This document shows, one piece after another, positions 1 through 9,500 of a stretch of DNA of 64,000 nucleotides. The stretch comes from an uncultured Eudoraea sp. GTDB taxonomy: Bacteria > Bacteroidota > Bacteroidia > Flavobacteriales > Flavobacteriaceae. The notes beneath the pieces are model-generated. The model worked only from the letters and a program-made list of their open reading frames with translations, did no database searches and was not told where the DNA came from. The position numbers and the translations under genes are program-made. The DNA is taken from the NCBI RefSeq assembly GCF_947258925.1, contig NZ_CAMYKG010000036.1, positions 29,146-93,145 of the forward strand. The letters are read 5' to 3'. Within the stretch, counting starts at the first letter, position 1; every line of letters starts with the position of its first letter.

Positions 1-503
1 GAACCGCAATTCTCACACTGATCTCCATAGGCTTCTTTATGTCCGCATTTAGGGCAGGTGCCAATTACAAATCGGTCTGCAAGAAATTGCTTTGCTTCTT
101 CATCATAAAGTTGAGCCGTTTCCTCTTCCAGGAAATCACCTTGTTCATACAGTTTTTTAAAAAATTCACTGGCTGTCTGATGATGTATCTGGGCTGATGT
201 TCGGGAGTAATTATCAAATGTAATTCCAAAATCCAGGAAAGATTGTTTAATGATCCCGTGGTATTTGTCAATAATCTCTTTAGGTGAAACACCTTCTTTT
301 TTTGCTTTCATTGGGATGGCCACCCCATGTTCATCACTACCGCACACAAAAGCTACATCATTATCATTTAACCTTAGGTACCTTGCATAGATATCTGCAG
401 GGACATAAACTCCTGCTAAATGACCAATATGGATAGGGCCGTTGGTATAAGGCAAAGCGGCTGTTATAGTATATCTGGCAGGTTTTTGCAGGTGTTCGGA
501 CAT
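1..503 (-). CDS. metG: Methionyl-tRNA synthetase, N-terminal part (partial)
   Basis: Charges tRNA-Met with methionine in the cytoplasm. Reading the minus strand from the ATG at 503 gives an N-terminus containing [16 protein letters not shown], which carries the class I HIGH signature. It continues with ADIYARYLR and CGSDEHG, all typical of MetRS. Near the window edge the frame encodes CPKCGH followed by CENCG, the zinc knuckle of the connective-peptide domain. The gene runs off the left edge, so only about 167 of an expected 680 or so residues are visible and the KMSKS loop is outside. It is not linked to the DUF1501 gene upstream, which ends in its own terminator. Confidence 0.95.
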   Translation of the reverse strand, partial: MSEHLQKPARYTITAALPYTNGPIHIGHLAGVYVPADIYARYLRLNDNDVAFVCGSDEHGVAIPMKAKKEGVSPKEIIDKYHGIIKQSFLDFGITFDNYSRTSAQIHHQTASEFFKKLYEQGDFLEEETAQLYDEEAKQFLADRFVIGTCPKCGHKEAYGDQCENCG

Positions 504-573
504 TAAAAATGGATTTGGGCACAAAAATAACTAATATTTCAGACCAAACACCAAGTACCCTGGAAAAAGAAAA

Positions 574-621
574 CCCCCGGAATACCGGATCCTTTTATAA
601 GGGATTGCCGGTATCCGGGGG
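574..621 (-). terminator. Rho-independent terminator after the DUF1501 gene
   Basis: A strong inverted repeat pairs 574-588 with 608-621. The arms are CCCCCGG(A)ATACCGG and its complement, with one bulged base and further pairing inside. On the minus strand it is followed by a T-rich run (TTTTCTTTTT). It lies 24 bp after the stop of the DUF1501 gene and upstream of metG. Confidence 0.8.
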
Positions 622-644
622 CAATAATGCAAAGTAGGGGTAGC

Positions 645-2339
645 CTAGGCTACCATAATCGATTTAGACATTCTTTTGTCCGAAACTTGTATTCTATAAA
701 TGTACTTACCAGTAGATAAATGCATTGGCATACGTTCTCTGATATTTATCTCAGTAGAACCTTCTGACATAATTTCATTATAGACCGTTCCCACATTCTG
801 TCCAAGAATGTTGTACAATTGAATATCTACATGGGCAGTAAATGGCATTTCCAGATAGATATGTGGTGTACTGTTTGTGGGATAAAATGGTTCGTGAACT
901 ATGGCTTCCAGCAATTCCGGAGTTGGGTCCTCGGCAACAGGATCTTCGGGCATCGGTGGTGTTGGCGGTTCATCACTATAAACAATAGGGGGGAATTCCA
1001 CTCCACTACAATTAAAGCCAAGATCTACGGGTGCATAAGGGTGATCCAGCAAGTGCTGCTCTACCAATGGAATTGGTACGCAAAGCCATTCTGCCAGTAC
1101 TGTGGCATAAAGATCCCTGAAGTCCATTGTATATTCAAGGTTTCCTCGTCCGTTCGGGTTTTCCAAAGAAGGATGTTCCCCTACAAAGGCACTGCCATTT
1201 AAGCCTGAACCGAAAAATAGGGTTGGGGCGGCTTTACCATGGTCTGTCCCATTAGAACCATTTTCAAAAATTCGTCTTCCAAATTCTGAAAAGGTCATAC
1301 TTAATACCTTTTCATCTTGTTGCGTGAAAGCAATATCTTCATAGAAGTTATTGATAGCAATAGATAAATTAGACATTAGCCTTTCATGGGCAAGAGGCTG
1401 ATTTCCATGAGTATCAAAACCTCCCATTGAGATCATATATACTTTTGTGCCCAAATTACCTTTAATAAGCCTGGCCAATAGTGCTAATTGCCTTGCAAAT
1501 CCATTGTCCTGATATTCAACCTGATTTTGTCCGCGTTCATAGGCTTCATGAATTAATCCGGAATATTCATAAGTGGTATTTGCAACCCCTCTTAAGAATT
1601 TAAGCTGATCGCCGTACATACAGTCATTAAACAAACTGTCATCAAGGCTGTACTGGACTCCCGATTCTGCAATTTCTTCGAGCTGATCAATATTTGAAGT
1701 TACAAAGGCATAGTTGGTTTCTTCTCCCTGAAATACCAGACTACCAAAGTTTCCAATTTGGATTGCGGCAGGGGCTGCAGGGGGATTTACCAGGTAATCG
1801 GGATAAATATTTTCAAAATATCGACCCATCCAACCCGTATTAAGTCCATCGAAACCTGTAGTTGTCAGATCGGTATTTGCATAAATATCAGATCCTGTAA
1901 AATGAGATAAACTTTGATTTTCGTATCCTACACCATGAACGGCCTTTACTTGTCCGGCTCCCCACATGGGCTCCAGCGAATTCATATAGGTAGGGATTCC
2001 GAACTCATCTGTAAGCTTAAGGATTTTACTTTCCGGGATATAGATATTGGGTCTTGCATTCGCATACGTATCGTATTGCTCAATGGGGATCACTGTGCTC
2101 AGACCGTCATTTCCACCCGAAAGGCGTATCAGTATCAGAATACTATCTGTATCGGCATTGGCAATAGCCGAGGTCAGTGGGGACGGCGCAGATGCGGAAA
2201 GCATATTACTGCCAAGCATCATAGAGCCAGACCCGGCAATGCCCAATGCCTGTAAAAATGATCGACGGCTCCAATATTTGTGCTCTTCGTCGTGACCGTT
2301 ATTGTTTTTTATATTTATAGGTAAATGATTATTACACAT
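645..2339 (-). CDS. DUF1501 family protein with Tat-like signal and T9SS sorting domain
   Basis: 564 residues. The N-terminus has a twin-arginine-like segment (SRRSFLQALGIAGSG) followed by a hydrophobic stretch, so export to the periplasm is likely. The middle part has DUF1501 hallmarks: RLSGGNDGLSTVIP, the GFDTHGNQ motif near residue 309 and FSEFGRRIFENGSNGTDHG near 350. DUF1501 belongs to the alkaline phosphatase-like superfamily, but its substrate is unknown. The last 80 or so residues (FYPTNSTPHIYLEMPF to SKSIMVA) resemble a type A type IX sorting domain, implying secretion or surface attachment. It sits 11 bp downstream of the DUF1800 gene, a partner it has in many bacteria, so the two are very likely one operon. 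Confidence 0.9.
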   Translation of the reverse strand: MCNNHLPINIKNNNGHDEEHKYWSRRSFLQALGIAGSGSMMLGSNMLSASAPSPLTSAIANADTDSILILIRLSGGNDGLSTVIPIEQYDTYANARPNIYIPESKILKLTDEFGIPTYMNSLEPMWGAGQVKAVHGVGYENQSLSHFTGSDIYANTDLTTTGFDGLNTGWMGRYFENIYPDYLVNPPAAPAAIQIGNFGSLVFQGEETNYAFVTSNIDQLEEIAESGVQYSLDDSLFNDCMYGDQLKFLRGVANTTYEYSGLIHEAYERGQNQVEYQDNGFARQLALLARLIKGNLGTKVYMISMGGFDTHGNQPLAHERLMSNLSIAINNFYEDIAFTQQDEKVLSMTFSEFGRRIFENGSNGTDHGKAAPTLFFGSGLNGSAFVGEHPSLENPNGRGNLEYTMDFRDLYATVLAEWLCVPIPLVEQHLLDHPYAPVDLGFNCSGVEFPPIVYSDEPPTPPMPEDPVAEDPTPELLEAIVHEPFYPTNSTPHIYLEMPFTAHVDIQLYNILGQNVGTVYNEIMSEGSTEINIRERMPMHLSTGKYIYRIQVSDKRMSKSIMVA

Positions 2340-2350
2340 AGTCGTAGGTT

Positions 2351-3784
2351 TTATTTTAGTTGAAACTCTGGTTGTCTGGATAAGTGCATCAGCAATAGGA
2401 ATACTTGTTGGGGTACTTCCGGGCTAACGCCAAGCATCCATAATCCTAATCCTCCCGTAATATAGTCGGAACCATAATAATTTTCCGGTACATCTTCAAT
2501 TTTAAAAACAGACATTGCATTTTCAAAATCCTGCGTTGTAAGCAATCCTTTTGGTGTAATTTTATCTACTATGGCTCTCACCACAGTTTCCGGATTACTT
2601 GTATTGTTATCAGCAGCACCAACGGCATCCATGGCAAGGGTCCGGAATTGCTGGGGGTTATTCTGGTAAAACATTTCCAGATATACTTCAGCAGTGAGCC
2701 ATCGCCCTATCATAAAGTTGGTGTTAATCCATGTCCTGTCTCTTTGCCATCCGGCAACGTCAAAAGGATCAAAAAGTTCCTGTCCTAAAAGTCGGCTTGT
2801 ATCAATTACATTAAGTACTCCTATAGCTTCATCATCAAAAAAGTGCTCACTAGAGAATAATTGTGTCAATACCGGCGCTATTTCAAAGTTATTGGCAACA
2901 AAAGTGCTGGCCATACCTGAAATAATGGCCTGAGCATTCCCAGCATCATCACTGGAATCCGGATGAACAAAAAATTCGTATAATTTTCCACAAATAAAAC
3001 TGGCTATTTCGTTGGGTCTCTGCTGGAAAAGAATATTGATGACATCATCATAGCCCCAATTGCCTGTCTGACCTAAAATAGTTTTAGGACCAGCGTCAAA
3101 TCGTGTAGGATCAAATAGAACCTGTTCACAGCCGATTTCTCCCCTTTCAACATAACCTGTAAGAGCCTTCGCTGTTTCAATGATATCCTCTTCGGTGTAA
3201 CCGTTTCCTTCACCCAATGTAAAAAGCTCATACAATTCCCTTGCATAGTTCTCATTTGGGTTGTTACCATTATTATATACACCATCCAAATAATAAAGCA
3301 TGGCACTGGTAAGGCCAATTTCACTCACAAAGCTTCTGAAATTACCAATCGCATTTCTTTGCAGGCAATTCGTGTAGTAATAAAGGAAGGAATTACAATC
3401 ATAAACATCCAGTTCTGTAACAAAGTGGTTGCTCCAGAAAAAGCTTAGCCGCTCCCTGAGGTTGTTGTTCAATAAGCCATTGGTATAGCTTATCCGCCAT
3501 TCCTCGGTTTGGGCACGTCTAACCTGTCTTGCCAGGTCGTCGTCTGCCGGATAGTTACTGTTATTCCAATCCGCCCACGCGGGAGCCGGAGTAGGGGCCA
3601 TATTGACCGCTTCATTGATAAGGCTATTAACCAGGTTGCCAGCTGTTTGACCAACCGCCTGATCGATAGTTTGCACTGAGGCACTAAAACCCAGTCTTCT
3701 GTACAAATGCGCCGCCCTATATTTATCCAAGGGTGTTGTGTACGGCGCTAATGTAGAGGTATTACAATTAACGAAGTATTCCAT
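2351..3784 (-). CDS. DUF1800 domain-containing protein
   Basis: 477 residues, family length. Typical DUF1800 blocks are visible: AHLYRRLGFSAS near residue 25, LRERLSFFWSNHFVTE near 108, NENYARELYELFTLGEGNGYTEEDI near 178 and a C-terminal LLLMHLSRQPEFQLK. The biochemical function is unknown. Genes of this family are usually found next to DUF1501 genes, as here, which suggests the two products work together. I see no signal peptide at the N-terminus (MEYFVNCNTSTLAPY), as is usual for Bacteroidota members. The leader just upstream contains two copies of a 30-bp repeat with a GAACGTTC palindrome. Confidence 0.9.
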   Translation of the reverse strand: MEYFVNCNTSTLAPYTTPLDKYRAAHLYRRLGFSASVQTIDQAVGQTAGNLVNSLINEAVNMAPTPAPAWADWNNSNYPADDDLARQVRRAQTEEWRISYTNGLLNNNLRERLSFFWSNHFVTELDVYDCNSFLYYYTNCLQRNAIGNFRSFVSEIGLTSAMLYYLDGVYNNGNNPNENYARELYELFTLGEGNGYTEEDIIETAKALTGYVERGEIGCEQVLFDPTRFDAGPKTILGQTGNWGYDDVINILFQQRPNEIASFICGKLYEFFVHPDSSDDAGNAQAIISGMASTFVANNFEIAPVLTQLFSSEHFFDDEAIGVLNVIDTSRLLGQELFDPFDVAGWQRDRTWINTNFMIGRWLTAEVYLEMFYQNNPQQFRTLAMDAVGAADNNTSNPETVVRAIVDKITPKGLLTTQDFENAMSVFKIEDVPENYYGSDYITGGLGLWMLGVSPEVPQQVFLLLMHLSRQPEFQLK

Positions 3785-3799
3785 AGTTTTTTAGGCTTT

Positions 3800-3859
3800 A
3801 AGAACGTTCATGTGTTTAGGGGCAAATTCAAGAACGTTCATGTGTTTAGGGGCAAATTC
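3800..3859. repeat. Perfect tandem duplication of 30 bp in the DUF1800 leader
   Basis: Two identical 30-bp units lie at 3800-3829 and 3830-3859. Each contains the 8-bp palindrome GAACGTTC and the string GTGTTTAGGGGCAAATTC. The block begins 15 bp upstream of the DUF1800 start codon, within the leader or promoter. It may be a duplicated operator or a chance slippage product. With only two adjacent copies and no spacer it is not a CRISPR array. Confidence 0.85.
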
Positions 3860-4002
3860 TTAACGCTTAAACTTAATGGATATTATGAGCATCCAAGTAT
3901 TTTCGTTATTCTGCAGGGAAATTACAATCTTCTGGTTGAAATTAGGATGGATTTGTAGGTATTTTCGACGAACTGCAAGAATTTTTAAGAAATTCTGGAA
4001 TT

Positions 4003-4362
4003 ATGGGGGTTCATAATGAATTTGGAAAAAAAGGCGAATCAATGGCTGCGGCTTATTTGATAAAACGTGGCTATGTCATTAAATATCGCAATTATCGCTA
4101 TTTGAAAGCCGAGATCGATATTATTGCCCAAAAGGGAAATATAACGGCCATAATTGAAGTAAAGTCGAGGAGTTCCACCTATTTTGAAGAAATTGCTGAA
4201 ACTGTTAGCAGGAAGAAAATAAAGCTGATCGTGTCTGCGGCAGATCATTATATAAATAGCCATCATCTGGATACAGAGGTGAGATTTGATATTATCACCA
4301 TTCTTAAGCGGGATAATAGATTCCGCATAGAACATCTGGAGAATGCTTTCTATCATTTTTAA
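4003..4362 (+). CDS. YraN family (UPF0102) nuclease-fold protein
   Basis: 119 residues, family length. The restriction-endonuclease-like core is visible: GKKGESMAAAYLIKRGYVI (residues 8-26), then RNYRYLKAEIDIIA and IIEVKSRSS. The EID and EVK motifs supply the acidic and lysine residues of a PD-(D/E)xK site. The cellular role of YraN proteins is still unclear; a link to DNA processing or recombination is inferred from the fold. The ATG at 4003 fits the family N-terminus. It is followed 51 bp later by the ACT-like gene on the same strand and transcribed away from the DUF1800 operon. Confidence 0.9.
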   Translation: MGVHNEFGKKGESMAAAYLIKRGYVIKYRNYRYLKAEIDIIAQKGNITAIIEVKSRSSTYFEEIAETVSRKKIKLIVSAADHYINSHHLDTEVRFDIITILKRDNRFRIEHLENAFYHF

Positions 4363-4413
4363 AAAGTTGTTTTATTTATAACAGTATTTTATATTTGATG
4401 CAATACCTAAAAC

Positions 4414-5073
4414 ATGAAAACAATCTCCTCAGTTGTAGAACACTACATAAAAAAGAAACCGTTTTTACAAAGTGCGCTTGCCCAGGGTATTATTAACCTC
4501 ACATCTTTATCAAGACTTATCAAGCCTGAAATTGAAGAGGAATTGGGAAAGGATATCCGAAACGGAGCCATAGTGATGGCTCTTAAGCGACTTTCTGACG
4601 ATCTTGAATTCAGAGCAACACACAGAATAATAAAGGTTCTGAAAAATATTGGGGAGATTACCGTACGTTCTTCACTTACAGATTTCACCTTCCTTGTATC
4701 TGATTCCATTTTGGAACACCAATCAAAATTGCTGGACAAAGTAAATAGGAATAAAGATGTTTTTTACACTTCTTCAAGAGGGGTTAATGAACTTAACATT
4801 GTAGTCAGTAATAGTTTGGATAGCACTATAGAAAGCCTCTTTAAGGATGAGAAATGTACCCAAAAAGCTGAAAACCTATCTTCCATTACCGTAAAATTGC
4901 CAGCGGAGAATGTATCAGTTCCGGGAATTTATTACTTCATTTTTCAGCGTTTAGCGTGGGAGGGAGTTATCCTGTATGAAGTTATTTCTACAACTAATGA
5001 ATTCACTATCCTCGTAAATGACGACCAGGTTGATATTGCTTTTAAAACCATAAAGGACCTTAAGTCTTTATAA
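4414..5073 (+). CDS. ACT-like domain protein (stand-alone, aspartate kinase-like regulatory module)
   Basis: 219 residues. The N-terminal half (KKKPFLQSALAQGIINLTSLSRLI, then GAIVMALKRLSDDL) looks like a small helical domain. The C-terminal half (ITVKLPAENVSVPGIYYFIF, then GVILYEVISTTNEFTILVNDDQVDIAF) reads like the ACT repeats that end aspartate kinases. There is no kinase domain. Homologues in flavobacteria are often labelled as aspartate kinase regulatory-like. A ligand-binding regulatory role is inference. It is convergent with the serine hydrolase gene, 13 bp away, with no obvious terminator between. Confidence 0.65.
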   Translation: MKTISSVVEHYIKKKPFLQSALAQGIINLTSLSRLIKPEIEEELGKDIRNGAIVMALKRLSDDLEFRATHRIIKVLKNIGEITVRSSLTDFTFLVSDSILEHQSKLLDKVNRNKDVFYTSSRGVNELNIVVSNSLDSTIESLFKDEKCTQKAENLSSITVKLPAENVSVPGIYYFIFQRLAWEGVILYEVISTTNEFTILVNDDQVDIAFKTIKDLKSL

Positions 5074-5086
5074 AAATAATAGCAGT

Positions 5087-6373
5087 TTAAGGTTGATTGC
5101 CCTCATAACGTCCATATACTGCATCCCTGAAACTTTTGTGCAGACCTATTTGGTCATAAGGAAACAATTGTACAAATAAGACAGCTGTAAGTTCATTTAC
5201 AGGATCTATCCAGAATAAGGTGCTAGCTGCACCATCCCAGAAAAATTCACCTACAACCCCATTGTTCTCTTCATTAGATGCCGGTGGGCGTAACCTTACC
5301 GCGAAATCAATACCAAAACCTACCTGTCCCTTGCTGGGCAGGAAGGATCGTTTTTCAATACTATCTGCCAAATGATTCGTAGACATCAGTTTAACCGTTT
5401 CCGGGTTTAATATAACTACAGAATCCAGGGTTCCTTCGTTAACCATCATTCGTGCAAAACGCATATAATCATCCAAAGTGGATGTCAAACCAGATCCACC
5501 CCTTGTCATTGGCCAGTGCTTAAAATAATCTGACTTGGCTTCGTTGTCCGGCAATTGATTGAGGTCCCCTTCGCCATTTCGGTAGTACATGGCAGAAAAC
5601 CGTTCACGATCACTTTCAGGGACATAATATCGCGTCTCTTTCATGCCCAGGGGATCTAAAACATTTTTTCTCACATATTCACCATATGGCTGTCCGGAAA
5701 TCCGTTCAACCAAAAAGGCCTGTACATCCACACATGGGCCATATTCCCATTGTTCACCGGGATGAAAATAAAGGGGGGTTGTACCCATTTTCCGGGCCAT
5801 TTCCACAAGGGTGTTATTCCTGTTTAACGCATCGGCTTCTTTGATCAATTTTCCCAGACCCGGAATGTCCGCGTTTCTTCCAAATCCGGCCGTATGGCGG
5901 GTAAGGTCGCGGATAGTCATAGGCCGTTTCGGATCTACAAGAATAGGATTTCCCAGCGCATCTTCCCCTTCATAGACCTTTGTATTGGCAAATTCCGGAG
6001 CGTATTTCGAAACCGGGTCGTCTAATTCAAATGCATCATCCTCATATAGCGTCATAAGTGCAGTTCCGGTAATTGGTTTGGTCATTGAATATATCTGTAC
6101 AATAGTATTACGGTCCATTGGTTTTTGTTGCTCGCGATCCGCATACCCGAAAGCATTGTAATAAACTTCCTTGTCTTTTTCATAGATGAGTGCAGAAATT
6201 CCGGCAATATTTGCCGAATTAACAAAACTTTTTAAGGTAGAGTCAATTCTGCGAACTGCCAGATTATCTATTATAACTGATGTGCTTTTAGAATTGGCAG
6301 GAGGCCTTTCAGATTCTTTGCAGGCAACACATAGTAACAAAACAGTTACAACAAAGAGTTTACATCTATTCAT
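5087..6373 (-). CDS. Serine hydrolase lipoprotein, beta-lactamase (class C/PBP-like) family
   Basis: 428 residues. The signal MNRCKLFVVTVLLLCVAC ends in a lipobox, so the protein is probably a lipoprotein. The catalytic SxxK motif is visible as SMTKPITG near residue 95, with the usual context IVQIYSMTKPITGTAL. A tyrosine motif (QWEYGPCVDVQAFLVERISG) lies near residue 208. HTAGFGRN and a C-terminal FFWDGAASTLFWIDP block are typical of the esterase/peptidase branch rather than of true beta-lactamases. The substrate is unknown. The gene stands alone, convergent with the ACT-like gene. Confidence 0.85.
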   Translation of the reverse strand: MNRCKLFVVTVLLLCVACKESERPPANSKSTSVIIDNLAVRRIDSTLKSFVNSANIAGISALIYEKDKEVYYNAFGYADREQQKPMDRNTIVQIYSMTKPITGTALMTLYEDDAFELDDPVSKYAPEFANTKVYEGEDALGNPILVDPKRPMTIRDLTRHTAGFGRNADIPGLGKLIKEADALNRNNTLVEMARKMGTTPLYFHPGEQWEYGPCVDVQAFLVERISGQPYGEYVRKNVLDPLGMKETRYYVPESDRERFSAMYYRNGEGDLNQLPDNEAKSDYFKHWPMTRGGSGLTSTLDDYMRFARMMVNEGTLDSVVILNPETVKLMSTNHLADSIEKRSFLPSKGQVGFGIDFAVRLRPPASNEENNGVVGEFFWDGAASTLFWIDPVNELTAVLFVQLFPYDQIGLHKSFRDAVYGRYEGNQP

Positions 6374-6556
6374 AATCTATTCATTTTAGTTTACAAGGGC
6401 CTTTTAAATTGCTGCCGACGGTTCTGACCAGACCCCTGGTAACTGAAGACCGGGCAAAGGCAAGATTGGGTTGATAAGACTAAGATAAGGAATAGCAACA
6501 AGCTAAGCCCGATGGCCCATATAATTTTATAATGAACGAATTAGAAAAGAAGTTGA

Positions 6557-9500
6557 CTATGCAGGAATCTCCTTTTTTATTGCAAAAGGCTCAAGAACTT
6601 CCAGAGCTTTGCTTACCGATAGAATTTCATCGAAAATCAAAAGTAACCTCAATCCGTTACGGGTTTGTTTTTCCTTAAGCCTGCATATTTTATTATGTTT
6701 CTGTACATAGTTAAGTATGTTTGAAAATTCAGGACTTTGAAAGAAACCTGACTCCTGATCTGAAATGAAGTAGCCTATTAACTTTCCTTTTTTCAGTACT
6801 ACCTTTTCCAACCCAATACCAGTGGCAATCCACTTTATTCTCACTGAGTTTAATAAATCTTCGACCTGTGTAGGATAAGCGCCAAAACGGTCGATTAGTT
6901 CAATCTCAAATTTTTGAAGCTCTTCCTCCGTCTTGAGGGTGTTTAATTCCGTATAAAGATTCAGTCGTTCTGTGGTATTATTAATATAGTCATCAGGAAA
7001 AAGTAATTCAAAATCTGAATCCAATTGCGTGTCTCGAACAAACACTTTTTTCTTACCTTCGGTTTCCTCATAGAGGTCTTTGAATTCATTTTCTTTTAAT
7101 TCTTCAATAGCTTCGGATAATATTTTTTGATATGTTTCAAAGCCAATTTCGTTGATAAACCCACTTTGTTCACCTCCTAACAAATCTCCTGCACCGCGGA
7201 TTTCTAAGTCTTTCATCGCTATATTAAAACCACTTCCTAATGCGGTATATTGTTCCAGAGCCTGGATTCGTTTTCTGGCATCAGGGGTCATGACCTCATA
7301 CGGTGGGGTAATGAAATAGCAAAACGCCTTTTTGTTGCTTCTGCCAACACGGCCCCGCATCTGATGCAGATCACTTAATCCAAAGTTATTTGCATTATTG
7401 ATAAAAATGGTATTTGCATTGGTCACGTCTAAACCGCTTTCAACAATAGTTGTGGAGACCAATACATCAAATTCTCCGTTCATAAATGCCAACATCAAAG
7501 TCTCTAATTTCCGCCCTTCCATTTGTCCGTGCCCTATGCCAATTTTGGCATCAGGAACCAGACGCTGGATCATTCCTGCCACCTCTTTAATATTTTCAAT
7601 TCTGTTGTGAATAAAAAATATTTGCCCACCTCTTTGAATTTCATAAGAAATGGCATCTCGGATAATTTCTTCATTAAACTGTATAACATGACTTTCTATA
7701 GGATACCTGTTGGGTGGTGGCGTATTAATTACCGACAAATCCCTGGCGGCCATTAAACTAAATTGCAGGGTTCTTGGAATAGGTGTAGCGGTTAAGGTGA
7801 GCACGTCTACATTTTCTTTTATTGATTTTAATTTATCTTTTACTGCTACCCCAAATTTTTGCTCTTCGTCAACAATAAGTAAACCCAGGTCTTTAAACTC
7901 AATATTTTTGTTAGCCAGCTGATGTGTTCCAATAATGATGTCAATCTTACCTGATTTTAATTCGTCAATTATTATGCGTTTTTCTTTTGCGGTTCTAAAA
8001 CGGTTGAGATAATCCACTTTCACCGGCATTTCTTCCAGGCGTTTTGTGAATGTTCTATGGTGTTGAAAAGCGAGGATTGTGGTAGGTACCAATACAGCAA
8101 CCTGTTTGCCATTTTCGGCTGCTTTAAAGGCAGCTCTAATGGCAACTTCCGTTTTTCCAAACCCTACATCTCCACAAATTAACCGATCCATGGGCCGTTC
8201 ACTTTCCATGTCTTTTTTGATGTCCGCAGTAGCTGTACTTTGATCCGGGGTGTCTTCATAAATAAAAGAGGCTTCAAGTTCCAATTGCAAATAACTGTCC
8301 GGCGCGTATTGAAACCCTTTGTCCAATCTTCTTTTTGCATAGACTTTAATGAGATCAAAGGCTATTTTCTTTACTCTCGACTTTGTCTTTTGTTTCAGTT
8401 TTTTCCAAGCAGCAGAACCCAATTTGTATATTTTTGGGATTGCCCCATCTTTTCCATTGTACTTGGTGATTTTGTGTAATGAATGAATACTTACATATAG
8501 AATGTCCCGTTCCCCGTACATTAATTTAATGGCTTCCTGCTTTTTACCTTCAACATCAATTTTTTGCAGGCCGCCAAATTTGCCTATCCCGTGGTCAATG
8601 TGAGTAACGTAATCGCCTATTTCCAGTTTGTTGAGATCCTTTAAGGTGATAGCCTGTTTTTTGGCATATCCATTTCTCAGGTGAAATTTGTGATAGCGTT
8701 CAAAAAGCTGATGGTCTGTATAACAAACTACTTTGAGGTTGTGATCAATAAAGCCTTGATACAATGGAAATACCGTGGTTTTATAATGCACAGTTTCATC
8801 TACTTCTTCAAAAATGTCATGGAGCCTTTTGGTTTGCTGTTCAGATGAACAGAAAATATAATTTTCATAGCCCTTTTTATTGTTCGCTTTAAGATCCGAA
8901 ATGAGTAAATCAAACCTCTTATTGAAGGAAGGTTGCGGCGAAGTTTTAAATGTAATCCTGCTTGATTTTTGAACCTGATCTAAACCACCAAAAGTAATTC
9001 GTGTAAAATCTACCAGTTGTTCTTTTAGCAAGCTTGAATCGCTAAACAATTCTTCAGGTTTGGAATGATTTAATTCTGAATTGAGGTCATTAAATGCTTT
9101 TTGTGCTTTCTCAAAAAACAAATCAATCCTGTCATAAATGAGCCCCGGATTTTTTAAAAAAACAACAGTATCCTTGCTAATGTATTGCAGAAAACTTTCG
9201 CGACTTTCATTTAGGTGTTTTTTTTCTACATTAGGAATAATCCGAATTCGTTTAACCTTGTCTGTAGATAATTGGGTTTCCACATCAAAAGTGCGGATAC
9301 TCTCTACTTCATCTCCAAAGAATTCAATTCTGTAGGGTTCATCATGCGAGAAGGAAAAGACATCCATAATTCCACCCCGCAATGAGAATTCACCTGGCTC
9401 GGTTACAAAATCTACCCGTTTAAAGTGATATTCAAAAAGCACTTCGTTTAGAAAATCAAGGGAGAGTTTATCTGAGGTGCTAATTTTCAGTGTGTTTTTG

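Noticed and set aside
3800..3859. Possible CRISPR array
   Set aside because: Only two repeat units directly joined, no spacers and no cas genes.
5087..6373. True beta-lactamase giving antibiotic resistance
   Set aside because: The SxxK and Tyr motifs fit the wider esterase/peptidase branch, and there is no regulator or typical beta-lactamase KTG context.
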